Below, piece by piece: positions 44,254 through 52,989 of a DNA stretch of 64,000 bases. This stretch comes from an uncultured Flavobacteriaceae bacterium. GTDB lineage: Bacteria; Bacteroidota; Bacteroidia; Flavobacteriales; Flavobacteriaceae. Under the pieces are notes generated by a model that was not told the DNA's origin, did not search any database, and saw nothing but the letters and a program-made list of their open reading frames with translations. Location: the NCBI GenBank assembly GCA_947494825.1, contig CANLWN010000002.1, forward strand, positions 1-64,000. The letters run 5' to 3'. Within the stretch, counting starts at the first letter, position 1, and each line of letters starts with the position of its first letter. The translations under genes and the position numbers were made by a program.

Positions 44254-45831
44254 TTAATAACCTGGGTTTTGAACCAGATTTGGGTTTGCCTGCAATTGTG
44301 GAACAGGTATCCATATCAACTCATCGCGGCCGCTGGTGAAAACGGCGGATTCGCCGGCAAGGGACTTCGGATGCCTACCATTGGCCACAGTAGATCCCGG
44401 TCCCAAAATGTCGTCTGCCAAGCCCCAGCGAACCAAGTCGAGAAAGCGATGGCTTTCCCCGGTCAATTCCATGATCCGCTCATCCACAATGGCATCAAAA
44501 ACCTGTGCCTGGGTAAGGCCTGCGACGAGATCTGCAATTCCCGCCCTGGCTCGGACCTGATTGATAAGGGTAATGGCCGTTCCGGTATTTCCCAATTCGT
44601 TTTCCGCCTCGGCGAGCATCAACAGTACGTCGGCATATCGTATGATCCTCCAGTTGGTCCCGATGGTTTGACCCAATACCGGGATACTCTCTCTGGTGCC
44701 CGCAAAATAAGCGGCATACTTTTTTGTAAAATAAGGTTCCACGCCCCTAGTATTGGCTTCCGCAATATCCGCGGCAAAATCTTCGGCAAAGGGTAGTCCA
44801 CCATACCCGGTGGAACCGGGGTAGTCAAACCCGATAGTTTCATTTCGACGCACGGTGTCACCATTGTCCTCAAAAACCTGAAAGATGTGCGGGTTGATAA
44901 AATGGCCGTTATCCGGACTTAAATTTGGCGGGGCATAGTCGATGAAGTAATTTCCCTGCGTTCCCGTACCGGGGATATCCGAGCCCCATACAAAGTTATC
45001 CTGACCCAAATATTGCAATTCAAAGACCGATTCCTCGTTGTTTTCATTGGATTCATCAAAATTCTCCGCATAACGTTCCGCAGGTAAAAGGGCGTAGCTG
45101 AAATTTGTGGTTACCGCCCTTAGATCCGTAGCTGCCTCCGCATAGTTTTGCATATACAGATGTGTTTTGCCCCTGAGTCCCAAAGCGGAGCCCGCAGTAG
45201 GTCTTCCGGCGTCCTCTTCTCCCCATGAGGCCGGCAATCTGTTGGCAGCTTCGGTAAGATCCGCAATAACTGCATTGAATATTTCCGCTTGGGTAGCAGG
45301 GGGAGGAAAGAAATCCTCTGTGGATGTAGGTGTCTGCATAACCAAGGGTACATTGCCCCAGTAGGCCGCTAGATACCAGTTGGCAAAGGCTCTCATAAAA
45401 TAAGCTTGTCCTAAAATTTCATCACGTACCGTGGCATTCGACAAGTTTTCGTCATTCGCGGCTTGAATAATCGTATTGGCCCTGGATATCGTCTGATACA
45501 ATTGCGGAAACATATCGGCAGACCAGCGCGATACCCCGGGAACGCCCTGAAGCGTAGACATCTGGGTATTTGTATCAAAGGGTACAATATTAAAAGCGTC
45601 CGAACGTAGTACGGCACCGGTATGCACTACCCTTCCCCAGAAGAAAACAGCCGTTATGGGGTGGTACATGCCATTTACCGCAAGCCTAAAATCGGTTTCC
45701 GATTGAAAAAATTCAGGCTCTGCCACGGTGTTTGGATTGGAAAGCTCCAACTGATCTTCGTCACATCCATTTATGTGGAACGCTAGTCCCAATAAAAGAA
45801 GACTCCCTAAAATTTTACTTTTTATTTTCAT
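44254..45831 (-). CDS. SusD/RagB-family glycan-binding lipoprotein
   Basis: 525 residues from the ATG at 45831, which gives a normal lipoprotein signal (MKIKSKILGSLLLLG, Cys 23 in INGCDED). SusD features: TPR-like helices, RAFANWYLAAYWGNVPLV, RYADVLLMLAEAENELG, and RGIADLV before the C-terminal IDERIMELTGE helix (here VDERIMELTGES). It caps the SusC channel and binds the oligosaccharide at the cell surface. Stop-to-start distance from susC is 36 bases. Confidence 0.95.
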   Translation of the reverse strand: MKIKSKILGSLLLLGLAFHINGCDEDQLELSNPNTVAEPEFFQSETDFRLAVNGMYHPITAVFFWGRVVHTGAVLRSDAFNIVPFDTNTQMSTLQGVPGVSRWSADMFPQLYQTISRANTIIQAANDENLSNATVRDEILGQAYFMRAFANWYLAAYWGNVPLVMQTPTSTEDFFPPPATQAEIFNAVIADLTEAANRLPASWGEEDAGRPTAGSALGLRGKTHLYMQNYAEAATDLRAVTTNFSYALLPAERYAENFDESNENNEESVFELQYLGQDNFVWGSDIPGTGTQGNYFIDYAPPNLSPDNGHFINPHIFQVFEDNGDTVRRNETIGFDYPGSTGYGGLPFAEDFAADIAEANTRGVEPYFTKKYAAYFAGTRESIPVLGQTIGTNWRIIRYADVLLMLAEAENELGNTGTAITLINQVRARAGIADLVAGLTQAQVFDAIVDERIMELTGESHRFLDLVRWGLADDILGPGSTVANGRHPKSLAGESAVFTSGRDELIWIPVPQLQANPNLVQNPGY

Positions 45832-45867
45832 GACTATAATTACATTTAAATTATAAAACAATTTTTT

Positions 45868-48800
45868 TTAAAAAGATATTTGGGCCCCTAAAATGAACGT
45901 TCTGGGCCGGGGTTGCGCCCGTACATCCAATCCCCTACCCAAAATGGGGTTGGTCACATTCCTGAAGCCGAAGAATCCTGTATCTGCATCGGCTTGGGCG
46001 CCCGAAGTAGAGCCAATCTCGGGATCGTATCCCGAATATCCGGTTATGGTAAATACGTTTTGCATATTAAAGAAGAGCCTGGCGTTCTTGACCCATGGCA
46101 CCTCGCCAAAAAGGTCACTGAGATCATAGCCTATCTCCAAGGTCTTGAGACGTAAAAACGAGCCGTCCTCCACGAAGAAATCCGAAGGCAATTGGTTTCC
46201 TGCAGGTCCTCCCGCGGCAGCTGCCCTAGGGACATTTGTATTTTCATTCTGGCCTAGGACAAAAGAGTTCCGAACCAATCCAAATTTATTGTCGTCCGTG
46301 AAAAAGACGCCAAAAAACTTGGTGACATTGTAAATTTCATTGCCTTGCACCCCGTTAAAGAACAGGCCAAAATCCCAGTTTTTATAGGTACCGCTAAAAT
46401 TGATTCCGTAGGTAAAGTCAGGCGTGGGATCACCCAAATTTACCTGGTCATCCGTGGTAATCTGTCCATCGCCGTTCACATCCACTCTTCTGAAATCTCC
46501 AGGCTGTACCAAGCCTCGTCTGGTTGGGTCGTTGGCAATGCCTGGGTCGCTGTCTATTTCGGTCTGACTGCGGTAAATGCCGTCGTTGCGGAACCCAAAG
46601 AAAAAACCTAAGGGATTGCCTTCCTCAAAGCGGTTTACCCTGGTCTGTTCCTCGTTGATTACGGGGCCAAGTATGGGGTTCGGAGCCGTGGTCAGCTCAT
46701 TATCAATGGCCGCAAAATTAAACCCGATATCGAAATTGAAATCTCCTTCGCTTCGGTTGCTCCAACTCGCCTGCAATTCAAAACCTTTATTGTTAATGGA
46801 AGCGGCATTTTGAATTACTGGATTGGCCGAACCTGTTGTTGATGGCACATCCACGGCCAATAGGACATCATCGTTATCCCTGGAAAAATAATCCAGACTT
46901 ACGTTTAAGCGGTTATCGAACAGTGCGGCATCGAGACCCACATTGATCGTGGTGGCCGTTTCAAAAGTAATATTCTCGTCAACAAGGGACGTAATGGCAA
47001 AACCTTGATCGGGTGTGCCTCCGAAGGCAACATTGGAAGAGATACCCAGTACGGATTGGAAAACAAAATCTCCGATATTTTGAGATCCCAATTCCCCGTA
47101 TCCTGCACGAAACTTTAAGGTATTGAACGCGGACTCCTCTGGCCAAAAACCTTCATTGCTTATGATCCATCCTACCGAAAAGGACGGAAATACATCAGAG
47201 TTCAAGTCGTTGAGCGAAGAGAAACGCGAAGTGGCATCCCTACGAACAATACCAGAGAAAAGGTATTTGTTATCATATTTATAATTGATACGCCCGAAGG
47301 TGGAAAACAAACGCGATAACAATCTACCTCCACCGGTATTTTGGACCAAATCTGCAAAGCCGGCAACATTTCTGATATTGTTACTGGGGAGGCCCTGCAC
47401 ATAAACCGCTAGGGTATTGTTATCGACTTGCTGACGGGCACCGCCCAATAGAATGTCAAAATCATGCTTTCCAAATGCCCTTTTATAGTTTATAGTGGGC
47501 TCCACATTGGTGGATAAAATTTCCTGCCTTACTTCTGTTAGATCATTGGCGTCATTGATATTGGCGGTGGCATCCGTAACACTTTGAAAGAAGGTGGGCA
47601 AAAAGGAGTTTCTATAGATATTCCTATAGTCAACACCAATGTTCAACTTGGCCGTAAGCCCTTCGATAATCTCATAACTTAGGTTAACATTGCCCAAGAG
47701 GTTCCTTTCTGTGTTTTCATCATCAAGCAGGTTGGCGTTGGCAAATTTGTTGGTTCCCCCTACCCCATAGATATCGCCGTCCACAGCTTCAAAACCCCCT
47801 TCATTATCCGGATTAAAGGCATTTAATATGGGCAATGTGGGACCTTGGTTTCCAAACGCCAAATTTTGTGTAAAATCGTTTTGCGCGTACAAAAGGGATT
47901 CCTCTATCTTAAATTTCCCCAAGGTAAACCTGCTGTTTAAACGAGAGGTGATCCTTTGGAAATCCGAACTGATCAACAATCCTTCTTCCTTATAGTAGTT
48001 GCTGGAAAAAAAGTAGGAAGAATTTTCACCCCCGCCACTAACATTAAACCCATAATCTTCGATGCTCCCTGTATTTATGGTGAGGTCTTGAAAATCGGTG
48101 TTGATGCCCGGATCCACGATATCGCCTAGAAGTCCATCATTGACCCTCCGTTGATTCAAATACGCTATATATTCAGGCCCGTTCAATAAATCCAGTGTTT
48201 TGCTGGAGGTATTGACACCGGTCCGTATGTCTACGTTTACGGTAGGTGCGGAATTCACGTAGCCCCTATTGGTAGAAATGATGATTACCCCATTTGCTGC
48301 CCTGGTACCGTAAATAGCCGCTGAAGTAGCATCCTTTAGTACCTGGATATCCACAACATCCTTGGGGTTCAGAAAAACAATATCGTCCACAATGGTCCCA
48401 TCCACTACATAAAGTGGAAAGGAATTGGTCAACGAGCTGATGCCTCGGACAAAAACGTTGGCCGGACTTCCGGGTTCACCACCCGCGCTTTCCACGGTTA
48501 CCCCAGCGAGTTTCCCTTGTAATGCCGTAGTGGGGTTCGCCGTTACAATCTGCTCCACATCCTTCGCTTTTATCTGAGAAATGGCGCCTGTAACATCCAC
48601 TTTGGCCTGCGAACCAAAACCCACGATGACTACTTCATCCAGGAGGGCCGAATCCACTTGCAAACTAATGTTGATCTGGGTTTGTCCGTTGACCGCAATC
48701 TCTTGGGTTCCATACCCGATATAACTGAATACCAGGATGGCGTCATTTGCAACACTGATCGCATAGTTTCCATCAAAATCGGTCGTAACACCATTGGTAG

Positions 48801-48945
48801 TTCCTTTTTCCACAATGTTGACACCCGGCAAGGGTCCCTCTGTATCGGAAACCATACCCGTGACCTCCAAGGTCTGTGCTGCGGCTATGCAGCTAAATAG
48901 CATGAGTGCCAAACCTGTAAGTTGCTTTAGCAGTTTTTTGTCCAT
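45868..48945 (-). CDS. SusC/RagA-family TonB-linked outer-membrane transporter
   Basis: 1025 residues from the ATG at 48945, followed by a signal peptide ending IAAAQ; an upstream ATG at 49023 would add 26 irrelevant residues. CarboxypepD_reg domain (VTGMVSDTEGPLPGVNIVEKG), plug with TonB-linked signature (LYVVDGTIVDDI, KDATSAAIYGTRAANGVII) and a 22-strand barrel ending in ILGAQISF. It imports oligosaccharide handed over by SusD. A well-formed promoter lies 55 bases upstream. Confidence 0.97.
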   Translation of the reverse strand: MDKKLLKQLTGLALMLFSCIAAAQTLEVTGMVSDTEGPLPGVNIVEKGTTNGVTTDFDGNYAISVANDAILVFSYIGYGTQEIAVNGQTQINISLQVDSALLDEVVIVGFGSQAKVDVTGAISQIKAKDVEQIVTANPTTALQGKLAGVTVESAGGEPGSPANVFVRGISSLTNSFPLYVVDGTIVDDIVFLNPKDVVDIQVLKDATSAAIYGTRAANGVIIISTNRGYVNSAPTVNVDIRTGVNTSSKTLDLLNGPEYIAYLNQRRVNDGLLGDIVDPGINTDFQDLTINTGSIEDYGFNVSGGGENSSYFFSSNYYKEEGLLISSDFQRITSRLNSRFTLGKFKIEESLLYAQNDFTQNLAFGNQGPTLPILNAFNPDNEGGFEAVDGDIYGVGGTNKFANANLLDDENTERNLLGNVNLSYEIIEGLTAKLNIGVDYRNIYRNSFLPTFFQSVTDATANINDANDLTEVRQEILSTNVEPTINYKRAFGKHDFDILLGGARQQVDNNTLAVYVQGLPSNNIRNVAGFADLVQNTGGGRLLSRLFSTFGRINYKYDNKYLFSGIVRRDATSRFSSLNDLNSDVFPSFSVGWIISNEGFWPEESAFNTLKFRAGYGELGSQNIGDFVFQSVLGISSNVAFGGTPDQGFAITSLVDENITFETATTINVGLDAALFDNRLNVSLDYFSRDNDDVLLAVDVPSTTGSANPVIQNAASINNKGFELQASWSNRSEGDFNFDIGFNFAAIDNELTTAPNPILGPVINEEQTRVNRFEEGNPLGFFFGFRNDGIYRSQTEIDSDPGIANDPTRRGLVQPGDFRRVDVNGDGQITTDDQVNLGDPTPDFTYGINFSGTYKNWDFGLFFNGVQGNEIYNVTKFFGVFFTDDNKFGLVRNSFVLGQNENTNVPRAAAAGGPAGNQLPSDFFVEDGSFLRLKTLEIGYDLSDLFGEVPWVKNARLFFNMQNVFTITGYSGYDPEIGSTSGAQADADTGFFGFRNVTNPILGRGLDVRAQPRPRTFILGAQISF

Positions 48946-48999
48946 AAGGTAGAATTTAGATTGATTAGTATTTATGCTATGATATTCTATGCTACTCAA

Positions 49000-49029
49000 C
49001 AAATGTAAAAAAAAGATTAACACATCAAA
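49000..49029 (-). promoter_or_regulatory. Bacteroidota sigma-A promoter of susC
   Basis: On the minus strand TTTG (49029-49026), 18 bases, TACATTTG (49007-49000). Both boxes match the consensus and the leader to the ATG at 48945 is about 48 bases. Confidence 0.65.
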
Positions 49030-49124
49030 AAAAAAGGTTAAAAAAAATAACTATTTAACAGCTATTGGTGATAAAATTTAAATATTTGACATTTGAAGCG
49101 GCCACTGTTTCTTAGGAAAACCGA

Positions 49125-50138
49125 CTAGAGGGAATTACGCCGGATAAGATTAAAAGGTAAGATTGTCTGGGTCTTGTTCCCGTGTTTTACATAATTCGCG
49201 GCCTTTTTGGCCATGTCGTTAAAGTCCGTGGAAATCGTGGTAATTCCGCCAAAAACGATCTGGTTGGCAATATGATCGTTGTGCGAAAGGACACCCACGT
49301 CCTTGCCCACTACATATTGATTGTCCCTGCAATCGCGCAATACTTCCCAGAAGAACGTATCGGCAAGAAAAAAATAGAGGTGCCCAGGTTTCACGGATCC
49401 CGGTTTATATTTTTTTTCGACCTCCCCATGGACTCCGTAATCGGCCAAAAAACGTTTGAAGGCATGTAAAATTCCAACAGGATAGTCTGTGTTTTTGCTA
49501 AAAAACAGTATAAACTTCTTGTAATTCCTAATGGCGGGCAAAAGTTCCGTCAGCTTGCTATAGGTAGTCTCCTCGAATTCCTGGGATATGTAGGAGTAGC
49601 TATCGGGCATTTTTAAAAAACGGTCCACAATAAGCAACTTTTGGGGTTCTATGCTTTCCAACAGGGGCCGTATGCGCTTGTTCGGAATTGGCGCGATAAC
49701 GTACATGCCGTACTTTCCCTTAACGTTGGCAAAAATACTTTCAAAAATAGTGAGGTTGTTGTGATGAAAAAACACATCAATATGAAAACGTTTTCCCAAT
49801 TCCTTTCTAAAGGTATTGTAAAACTCTTCCTGAAAGCGATGGAAGGCGAACAGCAAGAGCGCAATTTTTCGGGTTACCTTCGTTTCCTGGCTTATGATAA
49901 AATAGCCCTTGAGTTTTTTGGATTCCACCAAACCGCGTTCCTTTAATTCCTCATAGGCCTTCACTATGGTCTTTCGGGCATACCCCAGTTCTTCTACCAT
50001 TTTATTGATAGAAGGAAGCTGGTCTCCCGTGACCAGGATACCTTCATCAATGGCCTCAATAACCCCGTGTACCAACTGCTCATGCTTGGATAGGGTATTC
50101 ACCTCCTTGAGCTTTACAATCTTATCAATTAAAGACAT
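49125..50138 (-). CDS. GntR-type regulator with periplasmic-binding-protein-like sensor domain
   Basis: 337 residues. An N-terminal GntR winged helix (residues 1-80: GDQLPSINKMVEELGYARKTIVKAYEELKERGLV, quoted in pieces GDQLPSINKM and YEELKERGLV) joins a LacI/ribose-binding-like domain (MYVIAPIPNKRIRPLLESIE, VLSHNDHIANQIVFGGITTI). Binding of a sugar, probably galactose or a galactoside, would change DNA binding at the susC promoter. It is directly upstream of susC on the same strand, with two palindromes in its own promoter region. Confidence 0.9.
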   Translation of the reverse strand: MSLIDKIVKLKEVNTLSKHEQLVHGVIEAIDEGILVTGDQLPSINKMVEELGYARKTIVKAYEELKERGLVESKKLKGYFIISQETKVTRKIALLLFAFHRFQEEFYNTFRKELGKRFHIDVFFHHNNLTIFESIFANVKGKYGMYVIAPIPNKRIRPLLESIEPQKLLIVDRFLKMPDSYSYISQEFEETTYSKLTELLPAIRNYKKFILFFSKNTDYPVGILHAFKRFLADYGVHGEVEKKYKPGSVKPGHLYFFLADTFFWEVLRDCRDNQYVVGKDVGVLSHNDHIANQIVFGGITTISTDFNDMAKKAANYVKHGNKTQTILPFNLIRRNSL

Positions 50139-50152
50139 GTTCTTGATTTCCC

Positions 50153-50181
50153 TTTACGTAAATGCGGTGCGTAATATTACG
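50153..50181. promoter_or_regulatory. Two palindromes in the GntR/PutP divergent region, candidate operators
   Basis: TTTACGTAAA (50153-50162) and CGTAATATTACG (50170-50181) are perfect palindromes of 10 and 12 bases with centres 18 apart, 15-45 bases upstream of the GntR start. They share a TACG/CGTA half. Autoregulation by the GntR protein is the simplest reading. Confidence 0.5.
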
Positions 50182-50325
50182 AAAAAATAAGAGTCTAGCG
50201 TTTTCATATCGATAATTGACCTTAAAATGGCCCCAAATTGGCATCTAGTGACAAGCGCTTCGTGTGCCTGCTTTACCGTATCTTTATGTCTTTCACTATA
50301 AGTACGATCAAATTTTCTTCTCTTC

Positions 50326-51822
50326 ATGACCACCAAACTCCTAGTCCTTAGCATCTATTTTCTCATCCTGTTCCTTATTGGAATATTCGCCTCAAAAAAG
50401 GTAAAGAGTCTAAGCGATTATTATGTGGGTGGAAAGAAAGTAGGATACTGGGCAGCGGCATTCTCCGCACGGGCCACTGGAGAATCGGGTTGGCTGCTAC
50501 TGGGACTTACCGGCATGGGGGCCATTGCTGGAATTTCTGCCTATTGGGTAGTGCTGGGAGAGGTATTGGGCGTGGCTATTTCCTGGTTTTTTATGGCCAA
50601 GCCTTTTAAACGCGAGTCCGATAGCTACAAGGCTATTACCATACCCGACTATCTGGATGGACGGTTCAAGCCCACCTCAAATCTCCTAAGGAGCATTGCG
50701 GCGACCGCCCTTTCCGTGTTCGTGATCATTTATGTAAGTGCACAAATTGATACTACGGGAAAAGCGTTTGAATCCCTGATCGGTATCGATTACTTCACTG
50801 GAGCCATCGTAGGGTTTCTTGTAGTGACGGCCTATATTTTTGTGGGCGGTTTTTTGGCTGCCGTATGGTCCGATTTTTTCCAGGGCCTAATGATGTTCTT
50901 TGGCCTTATAGCGCTTCCTTTAATAGCTTGGTTTTCTATAGAAAGTGGCTCGGAATTTGTTAACGGACTCAGGGCCATAGACCCCCGTCTCCTGAATCTT
51001 TGGGGAACTAGTCACGACCCCTGGATAAACGCCTTTACCATTTTAGGGTTCGCCATGATCGGACTGGGTTTTTTGGGTTCTCCCCAGATCTATGTGCGCT
51101 TTATGGCCATCAAGAACGAGCAGGAAATCAACAAGGGGCGATGGGTGGCCATTTTGTTTACCTTATTAACGGATGCCGCCGCCGTTACCATTGGGCTGTT
51201 GGGAAGGTACCTGTTTACGGAAACGGGGCAAGATCCCCTTGCGGTACTTGGAATAGGTGGGGAAAATGTATTGATCGTCATGGTAGAGCATTTGTTGCCC
51301 CTTACATTGGTAGGGGTATATATAGCCATTGTGTTATCCGCAATCATGTCCACTATAGATTCGTTGTTGATCGTTGCCTCTAGCGCCATTACACGGGATT
51401 TCTATCAGAAAATATTTCACCCTAACTTGGCGAACAATAGACTCGGACGTCTTTCGCGTGTGGTTACGCTACTTATGGCCCTTTTGGCTTTGGGACTCTC
51501 CATGGCTGTTGCTGTGCTCTCCCCGGATAGAACCATCTTTTGGTTCATTATCTTCGGTTGGTCCGGTATAGCCGCAACTTTTTGTCCGGTAATTATTTTA
51601 TCCCTGTTTTGGAAGAACTACTCCGAAAAAGGTGCTATTGCCTCCATGGTCACCGGGTTTCTCTGTGTCCCCCTGTTCAAATTTGTCGTACAGGAGATAG
51701 CCGGTATCGGGGTATATTTTGAGAAACTCGATGTACTGGCACCCTCCTTTCTTTTGGCCATGTTAGCGGGTTGGGTATTCACCAAGCTATATCCGGCAAG
51801 AAGCGTTTCCCGTACATCTTAA
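50326..51822 (+). CDS. PutP-like sodium/solute symporter
   Basis: 498 residues, about 13 membrane segments. ATGESGWLLLGLTGMGAIAG is close to the PutP SASDMSGWLLMGLPG region that binds sodium and proline; DYYVGGKKVG is the SSS family start. Proline is the likely substrate but sugar-linked roles cannot be excluded, as the gene is divergent from the galactoside regulator. Two tandem structured elements follow its stop. Confidence 0.88.
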   Translation: MTTKLLVLSIYFLILFLIGIFASKKVKSLSDYYVGGKKVGYWAAAFSARATGESGWLLLGLTGMGAIAGISAYWVVLGEVLGVAISWFFMAKPFKRESDSYKAITIPDYLDGRFKPTSNLLRSIAATALSVFVIIYVSAQIDTTGKAFESLIGIDYFTGAIVGFLVVTAYIFVGGFLAAVWSDFFQGLMMFFGLIALPLIAWFSIESGSEFVNGLRAIDPRLLNLWGTSHDPWINAFTILGFAMIGLGFLGSPQIYVRFMAIKNEQEINKGRWVAILFTLLTDAAAVTIGLLGRYLFTETGQDPLAVLGIGGENVLIVMVEHLLPLTLVGVYIAIVLSAIMSTIDSLLIVASSAITRDFYQKIFHPNLANNRLGRLSRVVTLLMALLALGLSMAVAVLSPDRTIFWFIIFGWSGIAATFCPVIILSLFWKNYSEKGAIASMVTGFLCVPLFKFVVQEIAGIGVYFEKLDVLAPSFLLAMLAGWVFTKLYPARSVSRTS

Positions 51823-51879
51823 CCGACCATTTGCAGTTAAAGTCGATCGTTTCGTTCCATAAAGTGAACATTTTAAATA

Positions 51880-51969
51880 GAATAGGCCCGCCAAAAGACG
51901 AGCCTATTCACCTAATCACCCAGGTTGCTCCCAATCAACCTGAGCTTTGCACAGTACTGTAATTCTTAA
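51880..51969 (+). ncRNA. Structured tandem element, copy 1
   Basis: A 30-base hairpin (arms GAATAGGCCCG and CGAGCCTATTC, ten of eleven pairs) is followed after 11 bases by a second hairpin (CAGGTTG 51921-51927 with CAACCTG 51936-51942) and by TGAGCTTTGCACA, then the palindrome ACAGTACTGT. Copy 2 follows exactly 90 bases later with the same order. It begins 58 bases after the putP stop and could be a 3'-UTR RNA, a terminator pair or a mobile repeat. Strand is assumed from putP. Confidence 0.5.
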
Positions 51970-52050
51970 GAATGGGCTCGCTGTAGGACGAGCCCATTCG
52001 CCAAGTCGCACAAATTGCTCGTCGCAATCTGAGCTCTACACACCAGAATT
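51970..52050 (+). ncRNA. Structured tandem element, copy 2
   Basis: The hairpin GAATGGGCTCG/CGAGCCCATTC has eleven perfect pairs, where copy 1 has A-T for G-C at pair 5 and a C/A mismatch at pair 9. The second hairpin is CAAATTGC/GCAATCTG with one mismatch, replacing a G-C pair of copy 1 by A-T. TGAGCTCTACACA follows, as in copy 1. Paired changes at matching positions support a conserved structure rather than chance. Confidence 0.5.
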
Positions 52051-52190
52051 ACCCTCATGGGCAATTTTATTTGGCCAAAATTCCATTGCATTCTACCGTT
52101 CAACTCGGTCCTTCACCATTTGGGAACCGTATCCCCTATCAAGTTATCCCGTTCCCATTCAAAAAAGGGTTCGGTTCTATTTTGCGCCTT

Positions 52191-52556
52191 TTAGTGCACC
52201 CCTTCATCCTCTAAAAAATCAACAATGCACTTGTGATAGGGCAATTTTAATTTTTTTCGCACGCGGTACCGAGCCATATACACGCTTTCCTTGGACACCC
52301 CCAAAAGTTCTGCCATATGACTCGAGGTCAAATTCAGTTTTTCAAGTGCCAATAGGCGTTCCTCGGAAGGCGTAAAACGATATCCCCTGGCAAGGATCAG
52401 CCTAACAAAAGACGGGTGTGCCAAAAAAAACTTTTGCCTGAAAACAGACCTGTCCTGGACTGTCCTGATTTTAGTGGCTACCAGGTCTTCCAACAAGGCA
52501 ATATCCTGACTTGTCATCTTTCGCTCCGGTCTCCCTAACCCAGTTCTATTCGCCAT
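52191..52556 (-). CDS. Stand-alone LuxR-type HTH protein
   Basis: 121 residues. The C-terminal half (FTPSEERLLALEKLNLTSSH, then MAELLGVSKESVYMARYRVR) is like the HTH found at the end of Bacteroidota propeller regulators, but no sensor or receiver domain precedes it; the first 60 residues are helical and basic. It probably binds DNA; the signal and targets are unknown. It converges on putP across the structured elements. Confidence 0.75.
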   Translation of the reverse strand: MANRTGLGRPERKMTSQDIALLEDLVATKIRTVQDRSVFRQKFFLAHPSFVRLILARGYRFTPSEERLLALEKLNLTSSHMAELLGVSKESVYMARYRVRKKLKLPYHKCIVDFLEDEGVH

Positions 52557-52989
52557 GTTTGATATATCATTAATTAGGTATGCTCTCCCTAAATCGGGCG
52601 GCTATTAAAGCAGGCATCGTCATCGGTTTTATTTTGACCAAAGAAGGCAATTTTCCTTCCCATTTGTCCTGCCGGCCTGTCTGCCTACGGGGTACAAAGT
52701 TTGTACAGAGTTGGGTTACGAAAAAATTTGAAGTAATAAGTGGGCGAATATAGGAACAGGCGGTTTAGAATTCTATTGCCCCCTACTTTTCCGCCTTGCA
52801 ATAAATGCAATGTAATTCATTCTTATTCAGACAATTGCATTTACTTTTGGCGTTTTTGAGTTGTAGTACGGACCGAATTCTGTACAAATTGAGAAATTCC
52901 TTGTTTTGAAGCCAATTTTACAATGATTTAAGTCATGTTTATGCCTCTTTTTGGCACCTACTTTTGTAACTCACTTAAAACGTAACACC
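52557..52989. other. Intergenic region upstream of ompW
   Basis: No gene in 433 bases. It holds GTACAAA-G-TTTGTAC (52692-52706, perfect inverted repeat), TGTACAAAT (52881-52889), a TACTTTTG box at 52842-52849 and another at 52959-52966 just before ompW. Part of 52668-52690 is a CCTGCCGGCCTG/CTGCC phrase typical of intergenic Flavobacterial DNA. Confidence 0.5.
52954..52966 (+). promoter_or_regulatory. Promoter of ompW, sigma-A box overlapping a sigma-54-like element
   Basis: TACTTTTG (52959-52966) fits TAnnTTTG, with a weak TTTA 17 bases before it. The same bases also read TGGCAC (52952-52957) then TTTG, like a sigma-54 promoter but with one base too many and TG for GC at -12. I cannot decide between them. 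Confidence 0.4.

Noticed and set aside
44197-44796. Plus-strand open frame of 199 codons across the susD 3' end
   Set aside because: It covers conserved SusD C-terminal codons on the other strand and has no recognisable features.
51880-52050. tRNA gene
   Set aside because: The two hairpins lack the anticodon-arm arrangement and the TpsiC GTTCRA motif.
52952-52967. Definite sigma-54 promoter before ompW
   Set aside because: The -24 TGGCAC is good, but spacing is one base long and the -12 reads TTTG-T, without the GC; kept only as a possibility.
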